From contig OZ021732.1 in NCBI GenBank assembly GCA_963978545.1, forward strand, positions 25,244,688-25,308,687: a stretch of DNA of 64,000 nt. The letters run 5' to 3'. The notes beneath the pieces were generated by a model. The model searched no databases, had not been told where the DNA came from, and saw nothing but the letters and a program-made list of their open reading frames with translations. This document shows, piece by piece, positions 54,877 to 64,000 of this stretch; within the stretch, counting starts at the first letter, position 1; each line of letters starts with the position of its first letter. The translations under genes were made by a program, and so were the position numbers. The DNA comes from Linyphia triangularis. Taxonomy: Eukaryota > Arthropoda > Arachnida > Araneae > Linyphiidae.

Positions 54877-54936
54877 ATGGGGCAGAAGGGATCTAAACAT
54901 AAGGGATCGACGAAGCCCAAGAGCCCTGCTGGGGAG
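54877..54936 (+). CDS. Exon 1 of gene with myristoylation-like N-terminus
   Basis: First coding exon of a gene of at least 378 codons, continued at 58280, 62100 and 63506. The 20 codons start MGQKGSKHK and end at the donor GGGGAG|gtgagt in phase 0. Gly2 with Ser6 and Lys7 fits the N-myristoyltransferase consensus, and the Lys/His-rich residues 4-14 would give the second, electrostatic membrane contact seen in MARCKS- or Src-like anchors. I chose this ATG because of the signal and its context (G at -3, G at +4). An in-frame ATG 93 bp upstream (54784) would add 31 residues and hide the glycine. The family is not recognised. Role inferred: a membrane-tethered scaffold or adaptor. Confidence 0.65.
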
Positions 54937-57900
54937 GTGAGTCGTGGAGAACCGTTATTTTGTATTGGTGGGGATGCGTAATGATGGTCGTTGGGGATCA
55001 TTTTTTATGATGGAGGAATTTATTTAAATTTCGTTTGTTGGATAGAGTTATTTGGATTTTAGAGAGAACATTTTTAGTTTGTTTTAAGGATGTGTGGAAT
55101 TATTTATTTTTATTTCGTTTAATGTGTGTGAGTGTTGTTGTTTTGTTTTATAAATTTATGCATTGAGTTGATTTAGCCTTGAAACATCACGAAAAGATTT
55201 GTCTTTCAAAGAAATGAAGGTGTTTTATTTTTTATTTAATTTATTTGATTTGGGAAAATCGTTTGGTGATATTTTAATTTTCTTTCTAAAAAATATCTTT
55301 GATTTGTTTTAATAACATTTCAAAAATAAGACTTTTAACTATGTATTTAATTTGTTTGTCTTTACAATGAAGGGATTTTTTTTTTATAAATACGTTTAAA
55401 TATTTTGAACAGTTTTGAAAGTTAGTTTTATTTGTATTTTTTTTTATTTTTACCCGTTCTGCTCGTGTACGCCGGCAGAATTATTTTCAAGTAGCTTTAA
55501 GAAGGCACTCAAAGGAGTGTATGGGGATTAATTTTTTGTTGATACCTTGATTTTTCAATTGTGGCTATATGTTTATGGAATTTTAATTTATAGTTATGTA
55601 TTAAATTTCTTACCCACTCAATATTTTAAAACCTATATCGTCCTTTTATTGTGAGTGAATCATATTTCTTTCCACATTATTTTTAATTTTAAAAATACAA
55701 AGGGTGCAAGGTCTTCCTAGCATTTCCCATGATTTTGCGTAGGGGTATTGCATGAAATAGAGAGATGGGTGCAAGGGTACTTCTATAATTTGCGTATAGA
55801 AAAAAACCTTTTGATTTTCTGCGTATTTCTAATTTCACGGAAAACACATTTTGTTTGGAATACTTCACCATAGTTCAATTCAAATGAGAAATAAGAGTGT
55901 TAGTTATTTATTTCGTTTTTCATAAAAATCATAGAGTATTTTTAATAATAATTAATTTCTCATCCCTTTAAGGAAAATTTCTCTTGTACATTTTGAATAA
56001 TTAATAAAGTTTCATAGAATTAAAAAAAAAAAAAATCTGTAAGCCTTAATTTGAGAACTTAATAACAGTAAAGTTTTCTTTTTGTAATTAAAATTGTAAG
56101 GTTGTGCAAGTGAACAATTTTTCCACAGGTTATATTTCAGTATAAATACCATGTAGCCAACATTCACCTTTTTTTTTTTATTTAAACATTTAATGCTAAT
56201 AAATTATTAATGTTTTTTATGTTAATTTATTATACTTAATTTATCAAATATAAATATGGTCGTTGAAATTAAACACTGAATTAGTAAATCAATATCGTTT
56301 GTCGTACATTATTTTTAGTGACTCAGGGATTTCTTTTTTATTTTACAATGTGTGTTTTGGTTTTAAATGAGATCAGATTATTCTCATCGCTCACATCCGT
56401 ACTGAACAACGCCACCTACTGGAAACAGTGGTTTAACCATTGGATCTGCCAATTAGAGAATTAAAATTGACAAAAAATAACAGTGATTTAACTTTTAGAG
56501 TTCAATATTTTTCCACAATTTATTATTCGAATAAAAATTATAAAAATTCTCTAAATGAGATAAAAATGCCATAACTTCAATCCATTCCTTTGAAAACAGG
56601 TTGAGTCACAGAAACATCTCTCTCACTCCCTTATTATTACTATGGTATGATCTTGCATATTCCTTTGATGGATTTATTTGGCCTACTTTAAGTGTTAAAC
56701 TTTTCATTCACATTACGCAGCCAAGTATTAATTACTTGGAGATCATTTGAGTAATCTCATTTTTAGAATATAGTTTGAATCATGACAATGCACAGTTTAA
56801 TAAACACGAAACTAATATGGTTCAATCTACGGAAAATCAGGAAATTATGTAACTGGTGTTAATTACAAGAAGCTAATTAATAAAAAAAATACTTTTTTAG
56901 TAATAACTACTTTAGTATGACTGATATAAATCATTGCTGTTTCCTAATTGCAATAAAATATTTTAATTATTTCACCAATTTTACTCCCCAACTATGAAAT
57001 ATCACATCCGTGGATCGTCATCAATTTTGACTTCTTCCAGAGCAATATTTTATAAATTAAACCAAATTAATATTCTTTAGACTGAATTTTAATATAAAGA
57101 AATAATTTAAAATATATTTCTAACATTAATAAGTTAAATTTAAGTATTATATTTATTTTATTTCAAGGATTACACCTGTAACCAGGGAAATAGGTCATAT
57201 TCGTGGAGACCCAAAAATGTGTCATTAAATCTTTACTTTTGCCAGTAATGAGTGCGTGGGTAAAGAAATAACTTGTTAGGCAAATGTTTTGTTCAGAAGC
57301 AAAGAACAATCTACAGACAGTTATTTATGAATAAATCTATCAAGTTATTGGACTTTATAAAGAGACTGAGACAAGCATGTCACATCCGTACACCCTAATA
57401 GAATTTAAATTATCAATTAAATTTATAAAATAATTGTTGGACTCTTTAATATATGATAAAAAAAAGCTTTTTTTCCCCACTTTTTTTCCCCCTCAAATAT
57501 CATGAAATAAAATGTAAAGGAGTATTCCCTATGCAAGCGTGTAAAGAAACTCTCGTTTTGTCACATCCGTGGAATTAGTTGGCCATGGGTGGAAGAGAAT
57601 GAATGTTACATTACTTTTGTTGATATATATTGCATATTCCTGAGCATATAAACCACCTAATATATTGCAAAAGCATCTTAAAACAGTAAGAAACGTAAAT
57701 TATAAGCACTTTTTATTTTATTTTTGCTTTGCATATTGGATTTTAAATATTTTGGAAATGGAATTTAGAAAATTTGAATTTTGCAATAAATATGATTGTA
57801 TGGGGGGGGGGGGTAAAAATTGGATTCGCCAGAACCCCCTCCCCCCCTCCCCCTTCTCCCATTTTTTTTTTTAATTATTTATTTAAGATTCTTGGCGATT

Positions 57901-58279
57901 TCTCAATCAAAAAAATAATATTGGGGGTCCCGATTCTTTTTTGTGGAGTAATCCCAACCAATATTGTTGGGGTTACTCCCTAATATATCTGACTGGAAAG
58001 CGTATAGTGTCAATGTCACGTAATTTGTAATAAGTTTGACATCATCCGAATTTATAGTTTCCCCGTATTACATTTTCCTATTAAATTGTGTTTAACTTCT
58101 TCTTTTTAAAACTGTACTGAGAAAAAAAAGTAAATATTCGTATCTATCTCTTAGAGACACTATTTGATGCTTTCTTTGAAAAATTATCGCTGAAAACCTA
58201 TCCTGCATCCAAATACACTCGAGACTGAAAAAGTTAATAGTTTTTATTTGTAGCATTCTATAACTTGACCTTCTTGTAG
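54937..58279 (+). other. Intron 1 (3.3 kb)
   Basis: GT-AG intron, phase 0, donor gtgagt and acceptor cttcttgtag. AT-rich with T runs. It contains a 21-bp exact copy of part of exon 2 (56402-56422), four copies of the decamer TCACATCCGT (56391, 57002, 57380, 57561) and a 12-G run (57802-57813) followed by a pyrimidine-rich stretch. The ORFs within (55689-55871, 57665-57983) are not credible. Confidence 0.7.
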
Positions 58280-58636
58280 GGCTCTTCCCCGCTGAACAAC
58301 GCCACCTACTGGGAGGCGGAGGAAGACCCCGACTGGGACAACTGCGTGATGGTGGTGGCCACCCAAAAGAGCCGTCTCCGTCCCCTGGCCACCTCCTGTA
58401 GCCAGGACTCCTTGGCCAGATCGCTACACAAGGAAGTGGACTACTCTCCGCTCAATGTCAGCAGGAGGTCGCCGGAATACCGGATGGTCAGTCCGGCCGC
58501 CATCATCGCACCGGACAGTAGATATCCGACCATCCCTGGACAGAGGAAAAGGCAAAATACTCTGCTGGACACTGGTTGGCATGCATGTTTCAAGAACAAC
58601 AACTATGTCTTTGTGAGGAATTCGGAGGAGGGACAG
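58280..58636 (+). CDS. Exon 2 (119 codons, phase 0-0)
   Basis: Residues 21-139. Acceptor cttcttgtag|GGC and donor GGACAG|gtgaga. GC content is well above the flanking introns and the frame is open throughout, joining exon 1 in frame. It begins GSSPLNNATYWEAEEDPDWD, with an aromatic/acidic cluster at residues 30-40. This is followed by a Ser/Arg-rich part with several basophilic kinase-type sites (SRRS, RSLHKE) and QRKRQNTLLDTGWH near residues 114-127, a compact motif that looks conserved-domain-like but which I cannot name. No transmembrane segment. The first ATG-like codon in the exon is internal; the real start is exon 1. Confidence 0.8.
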
Positions 58637-59249
58637 GTGAGAAACATCATCTTGTTCTTAAATTAATTTAGGGAAGGTAAATCCAAAGTTCATTTATTCT
58701 AATAGAGTGGAAATTGTAATGGAATACCCTCTAAAAATTACTTTGTAAATACAATAAGATGAATGCACAACATTGGCTATAAGTCGTTAAATTGTCTTCC
58801 TAAAGAATAGCATGAAGGTGTCACGTGATTTCCATCTTATGTTATAGAAGAACTCAATGAGATTCTTTACGATCGCGGTTCTCCTCGTCTAGAGTTTCCA
58901 TGGATGAGTATCATTCATAGCTTTGGCCTTTGGACTTCTCAGAAATGAAAAATTGTACTCAACCTCATTATGTATGGAGACCTACAACTGGTTTAGATAT
59001 TTTGTAAAAAATTAAATAATTCTAGTTTAAACAACTGAAAGTATATATTCTTTTCTTAATAGTTTAATAGTCCAAGTCAAGTAGCCTACTTGAATTCCAA
59101 ACTCCTTCACTTCTGAACGGGTTATTTCGTCTTTAGAATACAAAGAATAGCTAAAAAAATCACTTGAAAAAAAAGTACTTCCTTCAATCCTTTCTATAGA
59201 GAAAACAACACCAATTCAGGTACTGCCAATCTAAAAGAAATATATTTCA

Positions 59250-59429
59250 ATGCAAACTCTTACGACTTATTTCGTGGATAACTCCCACCCGGCAGCCCGA
59301 CAACTGATTAAAGATAATCTGTCGCAATTGCGAAACATGTCTACTCACTCTGAAAAGGAAAACTGCATTGACCCGGAGGAACTCGATCTTGAGAGTTTTT
59401 ACATGCCAAGTATTCTGCCGGCTTCTTAA
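59250..59429 (+). CDS. Small orphan ORF, 59 aa, inside intron 2
   Basis: ATG to TAA, starting MQTLTTYFVDNSHPAAR and ending DLESFYMPSILPAS. Local composition is markedly more GC-rich than the surrounding intron and the residue mix is normal for a soluble protein, unlike nearby translations. It contains SEKENC, a KEN-box-like sequence. A candidate acceptor (aattcag, ending 59219) and donor-like gtgagt (59431) bracket it. Spliced from exon 2, however, it would hit a TAA within five codons, so as an exon it would be a poison exon. It could be a decayed retrocopy fragment, the end of an unrelated transposon protein, or chance. I do not recognise it. Confidence 0.3.
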   Translation: MQTLTTYFVDNSHPAARQLIKDNLSQLRNMSTHSEKENCIDPEELDLESFYMPSILPAS

Positions 59430-59783
59430 CGTGAGTTAACGTATTTTAGGAAATAAAATTCTATTCTATATCTACGCGCACATTCCTTTCTACGTGGAGA
59501 ATATATTATTAGAAAATTATTTGCTGTTTACCTTAAATTTAATGTTCGTAGTGTCCTTGAAAGAGTCGGGAAAAATACCCTTAACTCGGGAGAAATAGAA
59601 AATATTGGACGATTCTTTTTTCCAACTCATATTTTTATAATTAGTCGTGTCAATTATAAATAAATAAGATTGAAAAGAATATGAATTTTGATAGTAATTC
59701 TAATTACTTTTTAACCCGTTGTATTTTTTATTGAATAATAGACTAAAGGTCATTAATTTCAGTAAGCACTGTATCTCCTTCGA

Positions 59784-59960
59784 TTGGTTGTTTTCAGATT
59801 ATCTGGCGCCGCCAGCAACACGAGGGCTATAATGCACCTAAACATTCGTCATTAGACAAGCCAACATACATTTACAAACACCCATGCCTAACACGGGACT
59901 CGAACCTGCAACCTCGTGGTCTAGAAGCTAGCACGCTAACCACTATACCGTTTGGTCGGC
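59784..59960 (-). mobile_element. tRNA-derived SINE with 14-bp TSD
   Basis: TGTATCTCCTTCGA occurs exactly on both sides (59770-59783 and 59961-59974). On the minus strand the 5' end is tRNA-like: an A-box region tatagtggttagcgtgc and a perfect B-box GGTTCGAGTCC (complement of about 59898-59908). A ~90-bp unrelated body follows, ending gaaaacaaccaa. The long identical TSD indicates target-primed insertion and a fairly recent event. The tRNA-related 5' part could be mistaken for a tRNA gene. Confidence 0.85.
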
Positions 59961-60228
59961 TGTATCTCCTTCGAACTTAGAATTACAAGCATGCGAAAAT
60001 TATGCTTTCAATATAATTTGTGTTCATATTTCTCAAAGTCCCTGAGCAAAGCCAACCATCCGCCGAAGTCTAACATTATCTTTTATTCCCTAAATCTCAT
60101 ATTCTTCAATTTTCACTCTTTCAGTCCATAAACGCACAACAGAATCTCATCGAACATAATATTAATCGGAATATATGAATGAGTCACGTGTTCACCTGCT
60201 TTTGCATTTTATTGATTGCCCTTTTCAG

Positions 60229-60303
60229 CCATTGTCATGCACACTGTTATTCACTCCAGTTCCCATTACACTCCTGTCCTATGCAACAAAGATCGCTGAA
60301 GCG
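60229..60303 (+). CDS. Possible 75-bp cassette exon in intron 2
   Basis: A strong acceptor (gattgcccttttcag) precedes exactly 75 bp that are open in phase 0, starting PLSCTLLFTPVPITLL and ending KIAEA, followed by G|gtaaat as donor. Because the neighbouring exons meet at phase 0, including these 25 codons would keep the frame. The peptide is hydrophobic in its first two thirds, unlike the rest of the protein. Splice-site quality and phase support it; its composition is a reason for caution. Confidence 0.35.
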
Positions 60304-61215
60304 GTAAATTTGTGTTTTCTTTCTTTTTTTTTCTTTTTTTTTAGTTTTATTTAACCGGCTGTTGGAGACTTTTTCTCTGGGAAAATATCGCCAATCTCGA
60401 ATCCGTTTCAACATACGACACATATGTCCACCCAAACATAGTTTAGATGAAGAATTGACAGCAGGAGATAGAGTATATTTTCAATGAAAGTTCTGGAGGG
60501 AGAAAAGAGATAACAGAAATAACTTTTGCTATAGAGGTTTTGACGTTACGTTATAGAGGTTTTGACGTTACAAAATTCAATTCTGAAAGAAAAAAAAAAA
60601 AAAAGAAAAAAAAAATTTGGTGCACTATTTTGTAAGAAATATTGTAATTACAAGTATAAATATAATTGAACCGTGTATGGTTGAAAGGCAGACGGGATAC
60701 AAAGAAGGCTATGAGTGCAATCTTTCCCTCCAACAGCTTCAGATATTAGGGGGGAAAAGGTGCAATAAGAAATCCTTAACTAAATTTTATGTGAAAATAT
60801 AACTATTTCTTTTATTAAAATTTTGTAAATGATCTTTTATAACTGTTGTTAATCTTAGTATAAAAAAAGCAATACCTCTGAGAATATTGTGGCCAAAAAA
60901 TTACGCATTATGTTTATTGAGCATGGAAAGGCTGACGTGGCCTCTTACTGAACAATACATAAATGGTTTATTGTTGTTCCGAAAGCATCGAAAGTCACGT
61001 ACTTTCAGGCTTGAAATTCTTCACTGAATGCATCCCTATTTCTATTCAATACATCTTCTTTTCCTTTTAAAATAGATTTTAACATTTTATGATTAATCTT
61101 TTCATTCATACTAATGTGTGTTTGAGTACGAATATGCATTCTTTTAAGTTTTTATTTAGTATTTCGAAAGAAGAAAAAAAACACGTAATTCGTTCCTGAT
61201 CTTAAATTCAATTTT

Positions 61216-61409
61216 ACATAGCACTGTAAAATATAATTATTTTGTTATTCTGTTATGGTATATTACATAGCCCTGAAAAACATAATTATTTTGTTATTCC
61301 GCTATGGTATGTTACATAGAACTTAAAAATATAATTATTTGGTTATTCCGTTTTGATATATTACATAGCACTAAAAATATAATTATTTTCGTATTCCGTT
61401 ATGGTATAC
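61216..61409. repeat. 49-bp tandem repeat, four copies
   Basis: Units begin acatag at 61216, 61265, 61314 and 61363, spaced exactly 49 bp apart, each continuing with a variable N-acct/cact, aaaatataattattt and ttattccgttatggtat-like parts. About 85-90% identity by eye. It lies in intron 2. Confidence 0.85.
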
Positions 61410-62099
61410 AGTAATGTTACTCTAAAATGTTTGCTTATTTGCTGATCTTAATTTATTACTCCGTTTCAAATAACTTACTTAATAGTAACTTATGTTAGCA
61501 CAGTTTTATTGTTGTAAACATTTAATCTAATTGTTCGTTTCAAGTTAATTTAATTTTAATGAATCAAATACAATTTGGTCAAATACATTTTTTTTATTTA
61601 CTTTAATTAAAATTATTTTATTTGATCTTTGTTGTTCATTTTCGAAAAGTCAGAGAAATTACCCTTTGAGACATTTCTATTGCGGAAATTATCAAGTTCC
61701 ATAATATAATATTCGTAACGAAACAAAAGTAACAAAATTGACACACAAAAAATAGATACACCGTTAAAAAAAGATATTTTAATATCACAAAGTTCAACTA
61801 TAATTTTGTTTTACATTACACCACACCACTGAATGCGTTTTTATAAATTTTATCTTAAAATGGATAAATTCTAAATAGATCCCACGCAAAACATTTTAAA
61901 CACGAAGTAATAAAATATGTGGCAGTTGATATTTATTCTTCACTTTTGAAAAATTCTGTCTTATACTTATATTTTATATCTTATATCATATTACTTGCTT
62001 ATATTCTTTTCCATTATTTTACTGAATTACTTAAAATTAGAAGTACATCACATCAGCACCTTTGGAATGATCTTTATTTATTAAGCCTTTATTTTCTAG

Positions 62100-62323
62100 T
62101 TTGGTGACAAGTGGAAAGAGAACAATGACTCTGATGTTACCTTCATCATCTCGACCACGAAACCAATCCGGGAGGGAAAAGATGAGAAGTTGGTAGTTTC
62201 GCTGCGCGACACCAAACCGAAAATCAAGCCATGCACCCCTACTCCGCCCAAAAAGGAAGACGGCTCGACTACCAAAACACCGGGATCCAAAGACGCAAGC
62301 TCAACTGGGACGAGGAGCAAGAG
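62100..62323 (+). CDS. Exon 3 (74 codons plus 2 bases)
   Basis: Residues 140-213 plus two bases of codon 214. Acceptor attttctag|TTT and donor AAGAG|gtttga, phase 2. It starts FGDKWKENNDSDVTFIIS, then EKLVVSLRDTKPKIK, then a Pro/Thr/Lys-rich tail with CTPTPPKKED and TKTPGSKD. The first ~45 residues alternate hydrophobic and polar and look like part of a folded beta-rich unit; the tail looks disordered, with (S/T)P sites for proline-directed kinases. Joining to exon 4 restores AG|G (Arg). Confidence 0.75.
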
Positions 62324-63505
62324 GTTTGACGTTCTTCGTATTCAACTGCTCACTACACTTAGATATTATGAGATGAATTAAGTATATATTAATAGACAGA
62401 AAGGAAAATACTTGGAGAATGCAGTAGTGGCAAATCAAAAATAAATATCTTTCTAGCAAGTACTTCAGCAGTTGTCAAAACTCATAAGACAACTTTTTTA
62501 AATGAAATAGCGGCTTAAGCAAATACCACTTAAAGACTAAATTGCATGTTACCTGTCGGCGTGTCAGTTGATATTGTAGTTATTAGACACCAGCGACAGC
62601 CAACATGTAAATGTTTTTACCAGTCATTGTAGATGTCATTTTATCACTGACGAGACAGTAGCTGGAAGTTCCAGTAAATCAAATATTAAATATTTGTTGA
62701 CGTGTCAACTCACATCAGCCGTCTATTCACCTGTGTCACTAATTTGCTCTGCAATGTTCGATCAATACTTGGATTGTTCCAGTTGCTGGTGAGATGCCGA
62801 CTTTCCACTCTACTTACCAGTTGGATTTTCAAGTCACTGGCAACGTAAAAATCATTTTTAAACGATGATCATATATTTTCCCGGGAAATGCATAGGAAGG
62901 ATTCATTGAAGTGTACATTTCTATCGAAAATCCTTTAATTGTTTTGTAAATAACTCTTGAAATAATCAACGTATTGCATTAAATTTCTAGTGATAATTAC
63001 ATATTAGTACGTGTGGACATTGTATGTCTCTTATTTGTGATTTGCATAAAAAAAAATCGACCAAATACACACTTTGAAAGTATTCTTGCTTCAGTATGAA
63101 TTCGTTTTTACGTTAAAGTTTCATAATGCGATTCATAACAACTCTTTTCTTGGAACTAGTATTTTTATTTTATCCCTTAAGTACATAAGGCGTCGTCTGT
63201 ACATGAGATGTTTCAATATTTTTGATAAAGCTATATTTTGTATAACTAATTATTTAGAATCCTTTTTAAAAGTAATCAAAAGTGATTGTTTCTCATATAA
63301 ATAATTCATAGCTTTGTCCTCACTTATTAACAAACAATTCAGGAAAATAGTAAAAAAATGTAATTTATGGCAAATACACTTTGCTATGTTAAATACAAAT
63401 GTTGCTTTAATATAGATACAATACAAAATGTAATATCTACTCGTTTACATAGTAAAGTTTCCAAATTATTTATAAATTGTTTTTTTGTTTTTTTTTTCAT
63501 AATAG
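62324..63505 (+). other. Intron 3 (1.2 kb)
   Basis: Donor gtttga (non-canonical beyond GT) and acceptor T-rich followed by cataatag. It contains a degenerate block of tgtcagttg / ccagcgacag / gcaac words (62555-62850), probably an old repeat. The 63074-63304 ORF is not credible. Confidence 0.65.
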
Positions 63506-64000
63506 GTCTGATAAGAAAAAGTCTTCTAGTTGGTTGAAGAAGTTTAGAACTCCAGGAAGGAACCATTCAGTGAAGGATGGTAGCTCAGAGGAATCAACTT
63601 TAATACTTGAGGGAACTTCCGATGACTCACCAGAAAGAACGGGATTAAATTCTACAATACACGACTCAGAATTTTATCCTCCTCTAAAAGAATCTTTCAA
63701 GCGTGTTGCTTCACTACCTGTGTCTAAAAGACCACTAAAGGATCCTTCGCAATCAGCATTGAAAAATAACACACCAATTGTGCCTCCTGAAACAAAAATG
63801 CAAGGTCCTCAGACCAGCACTCCCAAAGATAAGTTTCAATCGGCAACACTAAAAAGCCTAAACCAAAGAAGCGGAACTCCATACAGACCACTTGATACGA
63901 GGCTGTCAGTTAGACGTCGTTTACCGTACGAAAACATAACACCCGAACAAGGTGGTATTTCAGAAGTTCCTCCGCCAGTTAGAAGCCCTCAGCAGAAGTT
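63506..64000 (+). CDS. Exon 4, runs off the right edge (partial)
   Basis: Residue 214 onward; 164 complete codons are visible and the frame is still open at the window end. It opens SDKKKSSSWLKKFRTPGR, a Lys/Ser-rich amphipathic stretch that could bind acidic lipid or 14-3-3. Then come acidic EESTLILEGTSDDSPE, FKRVASLPVSKR (an RxxS site), several S/T-P sites, LSVRRRLPYENI (Tyr-Glu-Asn, the YxN form that Grb2-type SH2 domains bind when phosphorylated) and VPPPVRSP (a PPxVR-like SH3 ligand). This is low-complexity, disordered scaffold-type sequence. It supports an adaptor role by inference only; the gene is not named. Confidence 0.75.

Larger units (their letters stand above)
58637..62099 (+). 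other. Intron 2 (3.5 kb)
   Basis: GT-AG, phase 0, acceptor attttctag. It contains a 59-codon orphan ORF (59250-59429), a SINE (59784-59960), a possible cassette exon (60229-60303) and a 49-bp tandem repeat (61216-61409). Otherwise AT-rich. Confidence 0.7.

Noticed and set aside
54618..55001. 127-residue Pro-rich minus-strand ORF
   Set aside because: Proline runs come from the two G runs; it lies opposite the true first exon and has no domain.
59876..59960. Functional tRNA gene on the minus strand
   Set aside because: A and B boxes are good, but the unit continues into a SINE body and is bounded by a 14-bp target duplication.

Overview
The window is eukaryotic and AT-rich (I estimate roughly 70% A+T). 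It has GT-AG introns, long TA microsatellites, many poly-A/T runs and a dense load of mobile elements. The mix (a P-type element, tRNA-derived SINEs, a Helentron-like tandem-repeat element, hAT-like short elements, decayed giant-TIR transposons, a solo LTR) and intron lengths of 1-3.5 kb fit an arthropod. A chelicerate such as a spider is plausible, but I infer this from general character and not from a species-specific marker.

Layout. 1-9 kb: an ~897-bp tandem repeat at the left edge, a GC-rich repeat block with a perfect palindrome, an ~148-bp tandem array inside a Helentron-like element, and a SINE. 9.1-12.0 kb: a P element with both termini and an 8-bp target-site duplication (TSD), carrying a broken transposase. 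12.7-18.5 kb: one or more candidate minus-strand exons and a diverged ~650-bp duplication; the gene is not recognised. 20-36 kb: microsatellite, dispersed repeats and three structurally definable non-autonomous elements. 37.7-41.7 kb: a transposon with ~1.08-kb inverted arms, itself hit by a solo LTR. 44.5-50.3 kb: a second transposon related to the first by its coding tail, with a 2.43-kb unrelated transposon nested inside it. 51-54 kb: AT-rich DNA with dispersed repeats.

The one convincing cellular gene runs rightward from 54.88 kb and leaves the window. Four exons join in frame over at least 378 residues. The first 20-codon exon lies in the only CpG-rich, G-run-rich stretch and encodes an N-terminus that looks like a myristoylation signal followed by a basic patch. 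The rest is Ser/Pro/Lys-rich and looks like a membrane-associated scaffold or adaptor. I do not recognise the family. Its introns hold a possible 75-bp in-frame cassette exon, a 21-bp exact copy of the start of exon 2, a SINE with a 14-bp TSD, a 59-codon orphan ORF and a 49-bp tandem repeat.

Most mobile elements were delimited by matching their two ends by eye. Protein family assignments come from recollection of family motifs; no database search was possible.
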